The notes under the pieces were generated by a model. That model had not been told where the DNA came from and did not search any database. It worked only from the letters and a program-made list of their open reading frames with translations. A program made the translations under genes and the position numbers. From contig DKPJ01000010.1 of the NCBI GenBank assembly GCA_002480085.1, positions 1 through 64,000 on the forward strand: a DNA stretch of 64,000 bases, given 5' to 3'. Position 1 is the stretch's first letter. Each line of letters begins with the position of its first letter. Of this stretch, positions 51,134-60,200 are shown piece by piece. The stretch comes from Enterobacteriaceae bacterium UBA7338 (lineage in GTDB: Bacteria > Pseudomonadota > Gammaproteobacteria > Enterobacterales > Enterobacteriaceae).

Positions 51134-51844
51134 ATGTCAAACACGCCCATCGAGCTTAAAGGCAGTAGTTTTACCTTATCAGTGGTTCATTTGCATGATG
51201 CGAAACCCGAGGTTATTCGTCAGGCCTTAGAAGACAAAATCGCACAGGCTCCCGCTTTTTTACAGCATGCTCCCGTTGTTATTAACATTTCCGCGCTGGA
51301 AGAGGTAGTTAACTGGCCTGCTTTGCAAAAAGCAATCACCAGCACCGGTTTGCGCATTGTCGGCGTCAGCGGCTGTAAACAGGCCGAGCTGAAGGCTGAG
51401 ATTGACCGCGCCGGGTTACCGCTGCTCACTGAAGGCAAAGAGAAAGCGCGCCAGCAGGCGGCAGAGCCTGTTCCTGCAACGCGCGTTGTTGAAGAGCCAA
51501 TCGTCGCGCCGATCACCAAAACACGCTTAATTGATGTTCCGGTTCGTTCCGGACAGAGAATCTATGCCCCGGGCTGCGATCTGATCGTTACCAGCCACGT
51601 CAGCGCGGGTGCAGAGCTGATCGCCGATGGCAACATCCATATCTATGGCATGATGCGTGGACGGGCGCTGGCGGGGGCCAGCGGCGACAGGGAAGCACAA
51701 ATTTTTTGCACACATCTCACCGCAGAGCTGGTCTCAATCGCGGGAGAATACTGGCTGAGCGATCAAATCCCGGCCGAATATTATGGCAAAGCGGCACGCC
51801 TGCTCCTCGCAGACAACGCTTTGACTGTTCAACCATTGAATTAA
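51134..51844 (+). CDS. minC: septum site-determining protein MinC
   Basis: Inhibits FtsZ ring assembly at the poles. 236 residues from the ATG at 51134 (MSNTPIELKG, as in E. coli); an in-frame ATG 15 bp upstream is possible but non-conserved. The N-terminal FtsZ-inhibiting domain (about 1-105) is joined by a variable linker (about 110-135) to the C-terminal beta-helix that binds MinD (RSGQRIYAPGCDLIVTSHVS, RGRALAGASGD). Operon minCDE with gaps of 22 and 3 bp. Confidence 0.96.
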   Translation: MSNTPIELKGSSFTLSVVHLHDAKPEVIRQALEDKIAQAPAFLQHAPVVINISALEEVVNWPALQKAITSTGLRIVGVSGCKQAELKAEIDRAGLPLLTEGKEKARQQAAEPVPATRVVEEPIVAPITKTRLIDVPVRSGQRIYAPGCDLIVTSHVSAGAELIADGNIHIYGMMRGRALAGASGDREAQIFCTHLTAELVSIAGEYWLSDQIPAEYYGKAARLLLADNALTVQPLN

Positions 51845-51866
51845 GCCCTTATAACAAGGAACTCCT

Positions 51867-52679
51867 ATGGCACGCATTATTGTTGTTACTTCGGGTAAAG
51901 GGGGTGTCGGTAAGACCACCTCCAGCGCGGCCATCGCGACTGGTTTGGCCCAGAAGGGAAAGAAAACCGTCGTTATCGACTTCGATATCGGCCTGCGTAA
52001 CCTCGACCTGATCATGGGTTGTGAACGCCGGGTGGTCTATGATTTCGTTAACGTTATTCAGGGCGATGCGACGTTAAACCAGGCGCTGATCAGAGATAAG
52101 CGCACGGAAAGCCTCTATATTCTTCCCGCCTCCCAAACCCGTGACAAAGACGCCCTCACCCGCGAAGGCGTTGAGAAAGTGCTCGACGAACTGAAAGCAA
52201 TGGACTTCGATTTCATCGTCTGCGACTCCCCGGCCGGGATCGAAACCGGTGCGCTGATGGCGCTCTACTTCGCTGACGAAGCCGTTATCACCACTAACCC
52301 AGAGGTCTCCTCAGTACGTGACTCGGATCGCATTCTGGGCATTCTGTCGTCTAAATCGCGCCGCGCTGAGAACGGCCATGAGCCGATCAAAGAGCACCTG
52401 CTGCTCACCCGCTACAACCCGGGCCGCGTCAGCAAAGGCGATATGCTGAGCATGGAGGATGTGCTGGAGATCCTGCGCATCAAGCTGGTCGGGGTTATCC
52501 CGGAAGATCAGTCCGTGCTGCGCGCCTCTAACCAGGGCGAACCTGTGATCCTGGACGCGACATCAGATGCCGGTAAAGCCTATGCTGATACCGTGGAGCG
52601 TCTGCTGGGAGAAGAACGCCCTTTCCGCTTCATCGAAGAAGAGAAGAAAGGTTTCCTCAAACGCCTGTTCGGAGGATAA
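51867..52679 (+). CDS. minD: septum site-determining ATPase MinD
   Basis: Membrane-cycling ParA/MinD ATPase that recruits MinC. 270 residues, as in E. coli. The deviant Walker A motif KGGVGKTTSSA is at the N-terminus with signature Lys11, switch II is in FIVCDSPAGIE near residue 117, and the C-terminal amphipathic membrane-targeting helix is present (EEKKGFLKRLFGG). Confidence 0.98.
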   Translation: MARIIVVTSGKGGVGKTTSSAAIATGLAQKGKKTVVIDFDIGLRNLDLIMGCERRVVYDFVNVIQGDATLNQALIRDKRTESLYILPASQTRDKDALTREGVEKVLDELKAMDFDFIVCDSPAGIETGALMALYFADEAVITTNPEVSSVRDSDRILGILSSKSRRAENGHEPIKEHLLLTRYNPGRVSKGDMLSMEDVLEILRIKLVGVIPEDQSVLRASNQGEPVILDATSDAGKAYADTVERLLGEERPFRFIEEEKKGFLKRLFGG

Positions 52680-52682
52680 ATT

Positions 52683-52949
52683 ATGGCATTACTTGACTTT
52701 TTTCTCTCACGAAAGAAGAGCACCGCTAACATAGCGAAAGAGCGTCTGCAGATCATCGTGGCCGAGCGCCGCCGTAGCGATGCTGAACCACACTATTTGC
52801 CGCAGCTGCGCAAAGATATTCTGGAAGTGATTTGTAAGTACGTGCAGATCGATCCGGAAATGGTGACGGTACAGCTGGAGCAAAAAGATGGCGATATCTC
52901 AATCCTCGAGTTGAACGTTACTCTGCCAGAAGCCGAAGAGACGAAATAA
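52683..52949 (+). CDS. minE: cell division topological specificity factor MinE
   Basis: Stimulates MinD ATPase and drives pole-to-pole oscillation, so that division occurs at mid-cell. 88 residues: membrane-targeting N-terminus (ALLDFFLSRKKSTANIAKER), anti-MinCD helix (about 12-31) and C-terminal topological-specificity domain. Last gene of minCDE, followed by a terminator. Confidence 0.98.
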   Translation: MALLDFFLSRKKSTANIAKERLQIIVAERRRSDAEPHYLPQLRKDILEVICKYVQIDPEMVTVQLEQKDGDISILELNVTLPEAEETK

Positions 52950-52973
52950 CGTTTTAGCGTTATCTCGTTCATT

Positions 52974-53004
52974 AAAAAGGCAGCCCGTTAAGCGCTGCCT
53001 TTTT
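52974..53004 (+). terminator. rho-independent terminator after minE
   Basis: AAAAAGGCAGC / GCTGCCTTTTTT form the stem with an eight-base loop, ending in six T. Convergent rnd may share it. Confidence 0.92.
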
Positions 53005-53047
53005 TATTTATGCTTATCCACTGGGTTTATTTACAGTGGCCCGTTCG

Positions 53048-54175
53048 TTAGCGGGGAAATTCCAGCAGCAGAGCCTGCAGGCTCGTCGCCATTAATTCAC
53101 CGCGCCAGCCGGAGATTAATTCCGGCAGGGTGGCAAACGACTTAATATTCCAGTGCCAGTTAAGCAGCTGATTTATTTGCCGACGCGAGGCCAGCAGCTC
53201 GGCGCTCACCCCTTTTGCCACGCTCACTTCCTGCACCAGCGCCTTAATGGCCTTAAAGGCCCGGCGATAGCCCGGCATATCCAGCAGGTTCAGCAGCGGC
53301 TCCGGGAGCGCTTCTTCCGGCAGCGCCTGGGCCTGGGCGACCATCGCCAGCAGGGTTTTGCCGTGGAAGCGGATCTCACTTCCCGAAAGTCCGATGCTAT
53401 CCAGCTCGCCAAGGCTGCCTGGCATATAGCGCGCTACCGCCCACAGGTTCTCTTCCCGCACGACAAAGTTTACCGCCAGATCGCGCTCGCGGGCCTTACG
53501 CAGACGCCACGCCGCCAGCAGTTGCAGGCAGGCCAGCTGGCGGGTGCGCAGCTGCCAGGCGTTGCTAATCTCGCGCCACGCCTCTTCCGGGGCCAGCACC
53601 TCCTGACGGCGCAGCTGCATCAGACGGCACTCGTCCAGCGCGGCGGGCAGCCAGCCTGCGGTCTCGGTCTCCGCCATCAGCTTATGGGCGATAGGCAGCA
53701 GATACCAGACGTCCGCCGCCGCGTAGTCGCACTGCCGCTCGGTCAGAGGGCGCGCCAGCCAGTCGGTGCGCGACTCACTCTTATCCAGCGCCAGACCGGT
53801 GTACTCCTCCACCATAGAGGCAAAGCCCCAGGAGAGCGGGCGACCGCTGAAGGCGGCGAGGATCTGGGTATCGATCAGCGGCTGCGGCAGCTCGCCAAAT
53901 ACGTTGAGAAAAACTTCCAGATCTTCACTGCCGGCGTGGAGAAACTTGGTGACCGCGCGATCCATCAGCAGCTCGCGGAGCGGTGCCCAGTCGGTGATCT
54001 CCAGCGGATCGATCAGCGAAACCTGCTGGCCGTCGTACACCTGGATCAGGCCCAGCTGCGGATAGTAGGTACGGGTGCGGACAAATTCGGTATCAATGGC
54101 AAGAGCCGGAAAGGCACGCGCCGCCTCGCTCATGGCCGCCAGCGCGTCGTTGGTGGTGATCATCTGGTAGTTCAA
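53048..54175 (-). CDS. rnd: ribonuclease D
   Basis: 3'-5' exoribonuclease that helps mature tRNA and other stable RNA ends. 375 residues when started at the TTG at 54175 (NYQMITTNDAL follows). Both length and the UUG start match E. coli rnd; an in-frame ATG further upstream would add 21 unmatched residues. The DEDD catalytic residues are in ALAIDTEFVR, HAGSEDLEVF and CDYAAADVWYL, followed by two HRDC domains (about 210-375). A GC-rich hairpin followed by a U tract lies just upstream, as described for E. coli rnd mRNA. Confidence 0.96.
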   Translation of the reverse strand: MNYQMITTNDALAAMSEAARAFPALAIDTEFVRTRTYYPQLGLIQVYDGQQVSLIDPLEITDWAPLRELLMDRAVTKFLHAGSEDLEVFLNVFGELPQPLIDTQILAAFSGRPLSWGFASMVEEYTGLALDKSESRTDWLARPLTERQCDYAAADVWYLLPIAHKLMAETETAGWLPAALDECRLMQLRRQEVLAPEEAWREISNAWQLRTRQLACLQLLAAWRLRKARERDLAVNFVVREENLWAVARYMPGSLGELDSIGLSGSEIRFHGKTLLAMVAQAQALPEEALPEPLLNLLDMPGYRRAFKAIKALVQEVSVAKGVSAELLASRRQINQLLNWHWNIKSFATLPELISGWRGELMATSLQALLLEFPR

Positions 54176-54200
54176 ATCATACTCTCTTTGGTTTGCGCCC

Positions 54201-54227
54201 ATAAAAAACGCCGGGCTAACCGGCGTT
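54201..54227 (-). promoter_or_regulatory. stem-loop plus U tract in the rnd leader / fadD terminator
   Basis: On the minus strand AACGCCGG / CCGGCGTT (54220-54227 and 54207-54214) around TTAGC is followed by six T, 26 bp before the rnd UUG codon. A hairpin-U-tract of this kind is reported to be required for translation of E. coli rnd. It also has the form of a fadD terminator, 20 bp after the fadD stop. Confidence 0.7.
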
Positions 54228-54245
54228 GGGCGACTCACACGAAGC

Positions 54246-55931
54246 TTAGACCTTATTGTCTACTTTGGCGCGCGCTTCGTCACGTAATTCTCGCCGTAAA
54301 ATTTTGCCAACGTTGGATTTCGGCAACTCCTCACGGAACTCCACCAGCTTCGGTACCTTATAGCCGGTCAGCTGGCGACGGCAGAAGGTGATGAGCGCCT
54401 CTTCGCTGAGGGTCGGATCCTTCTTCACCACGAAAATTTTTACCTTTTCGCCGCTGCTGCTGGACGGCACGCCAACGGCCGCCACCTCGCGCACGCCAGG
54501 GTGCTGCATCACCACGTCTTCAATCTCGTTAGGGTAGACGTTGAAGCCGGAGACAAGGATCATATCTTTTTTACGATCGACAATGCGCAGGAAGCCCTCG
54601 TCGTCCATCACCGCGATATCCCCGGTCATCAGCCAGCCATCCTTGATGATCTCGTCGGTGGCGTCAGGACGCTGCCAGTAGCCCAGCATCACCTGCGGCC
54701 CTTTGACGCACAGCTCACCCGGCTCGCCGTGCGGCACCTCCCTGCCCTCGTCATCCACCAGCTTCACCTCGGTAGAGGGCACCGGCAGGCCGATGCTGCC
54801 GCTGTGGTAGTCGATATCGTGCGGGTTAACGCTGACCAGCGGAGAGCATTCGGTCAGGCCATAGCCCTCGAGCAGATACTGCCCGGTAAGCTTCACCCAG
54901 CGCTCGGCGACCGCCTGCTGGACCGGCATTCCGCCGCCTGCGGAGAGGTGCAGCGTGGAGAAGTCGAGCTGCTGGAACTCTTTATTGTTCAGCAGCGCGT
55001 TAAATAGCGTGTTTACCCCGGTCATGGTAGTGAACGGGTATTTAGACAGCTCCTTCACCAGCCCAGGAATATCCCGCGGGTTGGTGATCAGCAGGTTCTG
55101 CCCGCCCAGCTCGATAAATAGCAGGCAGTTCATGGTCAGGGCAAAGATGTGGTACAGCGGCAGCGCGGTGACCACCAGCTCTTTACCCCGATGCAGCAGC
55201 GGCCCGTAGGTGGCATTTACCTGCTCAAGGTTTGCCAGCATGTTACGGTGGGTCAGCATCGCCCCTTTGGCGACGCCGGTGGTGCCGCCGGTGTACTGCA
55301 GGAAAGCGAGATCGTCCGCCGCAATCTCCGGCTTAACGTACTGCATGCGGTAGCCGTTGTGCAGCGCCTGGCGAAACGAGATGGCGTCCGGCAGATGGTA
55401 TTTAGGCACCAGCCGCTTAACGTACTTGACCACAAAGTTGACCAGCGTCCCCTTCGCCGGAGAGAGCTGATCCCCCATGCGGGTCAAAATGACGTGCTGC
55501 ACCTGGGTTTTGCTCACCACCTTTTCAAGGGTGTGGGCGAAGTTGGAGACGATAACGATGGCCGCCGCGCCGCTGTCGTTGAGCTGATGCTCCAGCTCGC
55601 GAGGCGTATAGAGAGGATTAACGTTCACCACCACCATACCGGCGCGCAGGATACCAAACAGCGCCACCGGATACTGCAGCAGGTTAGGCATCATCAGCGC
55701 CACGCGATCGCCCTTCTTTAACCCCAGCCCCTGCTGGAGCCAGGCGGCAAAGGCCCGGCTGCGCTCCTCCAGCTTGCGGAAGGTCATGGTCTCGCCCATG
55801 TTGATGAACGCCGGCTGGTCCGCATAGCGCACCGCGGCGGTTTCGAAGAGTTCCACAAGGGATTGATAGCGATCGGGGTTGATGTCCGCTGGCACGTCGG
55901 CGGGATAACGGTTAAGCCAAACCTTCTTCAA
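54246..55931 (-). CDS. fadD: long-chain fatty acid CoA ligase
   Basis: Activates long-chain fatty acids to acyl-CoA at the inner membrane during uptake. 561 residues from the TTG at 55931 (KKVWLNRYPAD follows), preceded by GAGGTGA; start and length match E. coli fadD, and in-frame ATGs upstream are not conserved. ANL-superfamily motifs: ATP/AMP signature YTGGTTGVAKGAMLTHRN near residue 213 and the hinge/FACS segment DGWLMTGDIAV with RIVDRKKDMILVSG. A FadR operator lies about 75-90 bp upstream of the start. Confidence 0.97.
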   Translation of the reverse strand: MKKVWLNRYPADVPADINPDRYQSLVELFETAAVRYADQPAFINMGETMTFRKLEERSRAFAAWLQQGLGLKKGDRVALMMPNLLQYPVALFGILRAGMVVVNVNPLYTPRELEHQLNDSGAAAIVIVSNFAHTLEKVVSKTQVQHVILTRMGDQLSPAKGTLVNFVVKYVKRLVPKYHLPDAISFRQALHNGYRMQYVKPEIAADDLAFLQYTGGTTGVAKGAMLTHRNMLANLEQVNATYGPLLHRGKELVVTALPLYHIFALTMNCLLFIELGGQNLLITNPRDIPGLVKELSKYPFTTMTGVNTLFNALLNNKEFQQLDFSTLHLSAGGGMPVQQAVAERWVKLTGQYLLEGYGLTECSPLVSVNPHDIDYHSGSIGLPVPSTEVKLVDDEGREVPHGEPGELCVKGPQVMLGYWQRPDATDEIIKDGWLMTGDIAVMDDEGFLRIVDRKKDMILVSGFNVYPNEIEDVVMQHPGVREVAAVGVPSSSSGEKVKIFVVKKDPTLSEEALITFCRRQLTGYKVPKLVEFREELPKSNVGKILRRELRDEARAKVDNKV

Positions 55932-56003
55932 TGCGTCACCTCTGAAATGAAAATTCGTCGTCATCGCAACTCCGCTTAATAAACATGCCGTTAACATTAT
56001 ATT

Positions 56004-56020
56004 AACTCATTGTACCAGTT
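56004..56020 (-). promoter_or_regulatory. FadR operator of fadD
   Basis: Read on the minus strand, AACTGGTACAATGAGTT matches the FadR consensus AACTGGTCNGACCAGTT closely in the left half and moderately in the right. Its position upstream of fadD agrees with E. coli fadD, which FadR represses. The regulator itself is encoded at 47758-48477. Confidence 0.85.
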
Positions 56021-56135
56021 TATTAATTGGCCGATTCACAGGTTGCGAAGCGCGTCACTCTTTTATTCTTGTTATGGTCTTAAAAACGGAGAGACAGCGG
56101 ATAGTCCGCTGCCTCTTCCCTTATTTAACAGAGAG

Positions 56136-56741
56136 TTACTCTGTTACGATGGTATGCACGGGGGCCGGACCGGAGTTATACCAGCCGTAACCGCCGTAGC
56201 CACCGTAACGCCAGGGATTCGGCCCCGGTCCCCAGTACCACGGGTCAATCGGCTGAGGCGGCAGCATCACCTGCTGCTGCAGATGCCAGCGCTTATAGCC
56301 ACTCACCTTCATGACCATAAACTTATAGGGGGTCTCGCCCACTTTACCCTGCTCAACGCCGCTAATGGTGCCGACCACGGTCACATACTGGTTGCGGAAA
56401 TCCACCGGATCGAGGAAGCCGTTCACGTCGGCGTAGATACGCCCCCGGGACGCTTCGCCAAGAACGGGACGTGCACCGCTGTCCAGCGGCACCGAGGCGA
56501 TCTCCAGCCGGGTTTGTCCCTGCTTGTTCTCCATGCCGATGACTTTACCGCCGAAGCGCGCCTCCTGGCCGACATAGAGTTCAGGGGCGTTCATCACCCG
56601 AACCAGATCCTGCTGCGGCGTCGGGCTGCTGCCTTTGATGGCGTCAGGAACCGAGACGCAGCCGCTTAGCGCTAAGGCGGCTAAGCCTGCCAGCAGCCAG
56701 CGCACGGACCTGCTTTGACCCACCGTTTGGGATACCTTCAC
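56136..56741 (-). CDS. yeaY: Slp-family outer-membrane lipoprotein YeaY
   Basis: 201 residues. The lipobox is LALSGC (Cys about 28) after a hydrophobic signal. The Slp domain is intact (PDAIKGSSPTPQQDLVRVM, GQEARFGGKVIG, GRIYADVNGFLDPVDFRNQY). The tail is rich in Gly, Trp, Tyr and Pro. YeaY is a sigma-E-linked lipoprotein of unknown function in E. coli. Upstream of fadD in the same direction with a 204-bp gap, as in E. coli. Confidence 0.94.
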   Translation of the reverse strand: MKVSQTVGQSRSVRWLLAGLAALALSGCVSVPDAIKGSSPTPQQDLVRVMNAPELYVGQEARFGGKVIGMENKQGQTRLEIASVPLDSGARPVLGEASRGRIYADVNGFLDPVDFRNQYVTVVGTISGVEQGKVGETPYKFMVMKVSGYKRWHLQQQVMLPPQPIDPWYWGPGPNPWRYGGYGGYGWYNSGPAPVHTIVTE

Positions 56742-56791
56742 TTACCACCTTCCTGCTATTTACATTATTACGTTATGTATATAGCTGAGAT

Positions 56792-57487
56792 TCATTTTCT
56801 GCCCGGAAGTTTCTTCCAGGCCACCTCGTTGCGCAAATAAACCGGCTCCGCATGCTCCACGGCGACGGTGCGCTGCTGGGCAAAGAGCTGGCAGGCAAGC
56901 GGGAGCATATCTTCGGCAGCGGGCAGCAGGATGCCGCCGTCGCTCAGCGTCAGGCCGCACTCTTTACCAAGATCCGGCCACGCTGGCCAGCCGGTACCTA
57001 CCGTGGCCCAGGCTCCGCTGAGCTGGGACAGGCGTTCGCTGACCGCGTCCGGCTTCAGCACCGCCTCGCTCTCTTCGCCATGCCAGACGCCCTGCTCATC
57101 GCGCTGGTACTCGGCCCAGTAGACTTCGCCCATGCGCGCATCGATAGCGGCCAGCACCCGCGTCGCGCCGGTTTTACGCCATGCGCCCTGCGCCATGGTG
57201 GCCAGCGTCGAGACGCCGATCATCGGCAGCTCGGCACCCAGCGCCAGGCCCTGGGCAATGCCGATGCCAATCCGCACGCCGGTAAAGCTGCCCGGTCCAC
57301 GGCCAAAGGCCAGCGCGTCGAGTTCGGCCAGAGTCACGCCGCTGTCGTTCAGCGTCTGCTGAACGAGGGGTAAAATACGTTGGGTATGCTCTCTTGGGCA
57401 GAGTTCAAAGTGGGCAGAGGTCGTACCGTCATTCCACAGGGCAACGGAACAGGCCTCTGTGGCGGTATCAATAGCCAGAATTCGCAT
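56792..57487 (-). CDS. tsaB: tRNA threonylcarbamoyladenosine biosynthesis protein TsaB
   Basis: Non-catalytic scaffold that pairs with TsaD and TsaE to make t6A37 in ANN-decoding tRNAs. 231 residues, same as E. coli YeaZ. ASKHA-fold motifs: N-terminal ILAIDTATEACSVAL and FGRGPGSFTGVRIGIGIAQG near residue 60. It lies 68 bp from yoaA and 50 bp from yeaY in a minus-strand run. Confidence 0.97.
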   Translation of the reverse strand: MRILAIDTATEACSVALWNDGTTSAHFELCPREHTQRILPLVQQTLNDSGVTLAELDALAFGRGPGSFTGVRIGIGIAQGLALGAELPMIGVSTLATMAQGAWRKTGATRVLAAIDARMGEVYWAEYQRDEQGVWHGEESEAVLKPDAVSERLSQLSGAWATVGTGWPAWPDLGKECGLTLSDGGILLPAAEDMLPLACQLFAQQRTVAVEHAEPVYLRNEVAWKKLPGRK

Positions 57488-57554
57488 CGGTCTTCGCGCT
57501 CTCGGGGTGTTGATTCAATAAAATGGCGCGCATCTTAGCACACTCTGCGGCAAA

Positions 57555-59480
57555 TTACTGCGTCGAGGTCCCGGCGAGGAATCGCACCGCGCGGGCGATA
57601 TCCCGGGTGCGCGGCGTCGGCGGCAGGCTGGCGAGGAAGGTGGCACCATAGGGGCGCATCACCAGCCGGTTGTCGCAGATCACCAGCACGCCGCGATCGT
57701 CGATGTCGCGGATCAGGCGTCCTACCCCCTGCTTGAGGGTGATCACCGCGTCCGGCAGCTGGACATCGTCAAAGGGATCGCCCCCGCGCAGGCGGCAATC
57801 CTCCATCCGCGCCTTCAGCAGCGGATCGTCCGGCGAGGTAAAGGGCAGCTTGTCGATGATCACCAGCGACAGGGTATCGCCGCGCACGTCCACCCCTTCC
57901 CAGAAGCTGCTGGTGGCGACCAGCAGGGCGTTACCGGCGGTGACAAACTGCTGTAACAGCTGGCCCTTGCTGGTCTCCCCCTGTAACAGCACCGGCAGCG
58001 ACAGGGTGGCGCGGAACTGTTCCGCCAGATCGCGCATCATGGCGTGGGAGGTGCAGAGCATAAAGCAGCGGCCGTTGTTGGCCTCAATCATCGGTCTGAG
58101 CATGGCGGCCAGCTGGCGCGCCGCGCCCGGCTGGTTGGCCTGGGGTAGATTGCGCGGCACGCAGAGCAGCGCCTGGCGGGCATAGTCAAAGGGGCTGGGC
58201 AGCAGCATTGACTCCGCTGTTTCAATTCCCAGCCGGGAGGTAAAGTGATGCAGCTCGTCGTTCACCGAGAGCGTGGCCGAGGTGAAGATCCAGCTCCCCG
58301 GCTTCTGGGCCATCACCTCTTTGAACTTCTCCGCCACGGTGAGCGGCGTCAGGGCGAGGGTAAAGTGGCGGGAGGTGCACTCGTACCAGTAGCTGAAGCC
58401 CGGCTGGTTGATCTCTTTCAGCCGCTTGAGGCGCGTGCGGTAGAGGGTAGCCCGTTCAAAGGCCGCGTCGAGCAGCGCCGAGCGCCCGAGCGAGAGCTTT
58501 GCTACGTCGTAACAGAGTTCCAGCGCATCGTCGAGCAGCAGCAGCGCACGCTGGACGTGGCTGTCCGCCAGCAGCTCGCGCAGGTTACCGCGATAGCCCG
58601 GCTCGCCCAGCTGGAGGCGAAAATCCTGGGCGCTCTGCGCCAGGCGATCCGCGCACTTCTGTAGCTGCTGGGTGTCTTTCAGTTCGGTGCGGTAGGCAAT
58701 GGTGAAATCCTTCGCCAGATCCAGCAGCTGACGGCTGGAGAGCGACTGGCCGAAGTACTGGCTGGCGATATCCGGCAGCTGGTGCGCTTCGTCGAAGATC
58801 ATCACGTCGGCCTCGGGGATCAGCTCGCCAAAGCCGCTATCCTTCACCACCATGTCGGCAAGAAAGAGGTGGTGGTTAACGACTACCACGTCGGCATCCA
58901 TCGCCTTCTTACGCGCCTTGACCACGAAGCAATCTTTATACATCGGGCAGTCGCTGCCGAGGCAGTTATCGTTGGTGCTGGTGACCAGCGGCCAGGCCTG
59001 GGAGTCCTCCGCCACGCTGGCGCAGGTGCTGATGTCGCCGTCCAGCGTCTGGCTCGACCACGACCGCAATAGAATAACGTCGCTGAGGATCTGCACCGGC
59101 AGATCGCCTCCGGCCAGCGCCTGCTGCTCAAGGCGCTCGATGCAGAGGTAGTTAGATCGCCCCTTCAGCAGCGCCAGGCGGCCAGTGTACTCCAGCGCAC
59201 GGGAGACGGTGGGCAGATCGCGGCTGTAGAGCTGATCCTGCAGCGCTTTCGAGCCGGTAGAGATAATCACCTTCTTCCCGGCGCGCAGGGCCGGTGCCAG
59301 ATAGGCATAGGTTTTCCCCGTCCCCGTTCCGGCCTCTACCACCAGCGGCTGCGTATTGGCAATGGCGGCGCTCACCGCCTGCGCCATCTGCCGCTGCGGC
59401 TCACGCGGTTTAAACCCCGGTATCGCTTTCGCTAACTGCCCGTCTGTTGCAAAATCGTCCGTTACACTGTTCTCTGCCAC
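57555..59480 (-). CDS. yoaA: DinG/XPD-type ATP-dependent DNA helicase YoaA
   Basis: 641 residues; 5'-3' Fe-S helicase family. In E. coli YoaA works with HolC (chi) in repair of stalled forks and protects against AZT. Walker A in VVEAGTGTGKTYAYLAPALR, DEAH box in MIFDEAHQLPD, helicase motif VI in QGVGRLIRDIDDRG. The iron-sulfur cysteines are seen in STCASV and NDNCLGSDCPMYKDCF. Start is GTG at 59480 behind a G-rich ribosome-binding site. An alternative start a few codons later is possible because E. coli begins near TDDFA. Confidence 0.95.
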   Translation of the reverse strand: MAENSVTDDFATDGQLAKAIPGFKPREPQRQMAQAVSAAIANTQPLVVEAGTGTGKTYAYLAPALRAGKKVIISTGSKALQDQLYSRDLPTVSRALEYTGRLALLKGRSNYLCIERLEQQALAGGDLPVQILSDVILLRSWSSQTLDGDISTCASVAEDSQAWPLVTSTNDNCLGSDCPMYKDCFVVKARKKAMDADVVVVNHHLFLADMVVKDSGFGELIPEADVMIFDEAHQLPDIASQYFGQSLSSRQLLDLAKDFTIAYRTELKDTQQLQKCADRLAQSAQDFRLQLGEPGYRGNLRELLADSHVQRALLLLDDALELCYDVAKLSLGRSALLDAAFERATLYRTRLKRLKEINQPGFSYWYECTSRHFTLALTPLTVAEKFKEVMAQKPGSWIFTSATLSVNDELHHFTSRLGIETAESMLLPSPFDYARQALLCVPRNLPQANQPGAARQLAAMLRPMIEANNGRCFMLCTSHAMMRDLAEQFRATLSLPVLLQGETSKGQLLQQFVTAGNALLVATSSFWEGVDVRGDTLSLVIIDKLPFTSPDDPLLKARMEDCRLRGGDPFDDVQLPDAVITLKQGVGRLIRDIDDRGVLVICDNRLVMRPYGATFLASLPPTPRTRDIARAVRFLAGTSTQ

Positions 59481-59606
59481 GCCGCCCCCTGGTTATATCG
59501 CCAGTGATTATGTCAGGCGCGGGAATTTTTAGCTAGCCGAAGTCGTGACAGGATCGTTGCCCTGTGGCAGTCTTGGCGCAGGAAAACAGGAATAAAGGAG
59601 AGAAAA

Positions 59607-59951
59607 GTGACGATTAAACGTATTGATGCCGAGGCCCGCTGGTCCGATGCGGTGATCCACAACCAGACGCTGTACTACACCGGCGTGCCAGAGAATCTGG
59701 AAGCCGATGCCGAGGCGCAGACGGCTAACACCCTGGCGCAGATTGATGCCGTGCTGGAGAAACAGGGTAGTGATAAGACACGCATTCTGGACGCCACCAT
59801 TTTTCTGGCCGACGTCAGCGACTTTGCGGCGATGAACCGCGCCTGGGATGCGTGGGTGGTGGCTGGCCATGCGCCGGTACGCTGCACCGTACAGGCGACG
59901 CTGATGAACCCGCAGTACCGGGTCGAAATTAAAATTATCGCCGCGGTCTAG
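59607..59951 (+). CDS. yoaB: RidA family protein YoaB
   Basis: 114 residues from GTG at 59607 behind AAGGAG. The small YjgF/YER057c/UK114 fold has the conserved arginine of the RidA active site in HAPVRCTVQATL (near residue 94). RidA members hydrolyse reactive enamines/imines; YoaB's own substrate is not established. Divergent from yoaA. In E. coli yoaC separates yoaB from yoaH; it is absent here, and only 2 bp separate the two stops. Confidence 0.94.
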   Translation: MTIKRIDAEARWSDAVIHNQTLYYTGVPENLEADAEAQTANTLAQIDAVLEKQGSDKTRILDATIFLADVSDFAAMNRAWDAWVVAGHAPVRCTVQATLMNPQYRVEIKIIAAV

Positions 59952-59953
59952 GG

Positions 59954-60139
59954 TTACTCCTCTTCATCCTCATCTTCAAAGCGTGCCACGATCCGCTCCC
60001 CGGTGTGGCTGGCACGCAGCTCTTCGGCGACTACCGCGATCGCCTGCCCGCTGCTCATCCCCTCGGACATAAGCTGCTGAATACGCTCTACCGCCTGCTG
60101 CTGTTGCTCATGACTGAGCGAAGGTAAACCTGCAAACAT
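59954..60139 (-). CDS. yoaH: YoaH family protein
   Basis: 61 residues from the ATG at 60139 (AGGAG upstream; a TTG two codons earlier is unlikely). Matches E. coli YoaH: MFAGLPSLSHEQQQQAVERI, then SGQAIAVVAEELR and an acidic end DEDEEE. Small conserved protein without known function. Convergent with yoaB, divergent from pabB. Confidence 0.92.
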   Translation of the reverse strand: MFAGLPSLSHEQQQQAVERIQQLMSEGMSSGQAIAVVAEELRASHTGERIVARFEDEDEEE

Positions 60140-60200
60140 CGTCAACTCCTGCTAGATTATCAGCGCTAATTATTTCACGCTGCCTGGTTGTTTGCCACAC

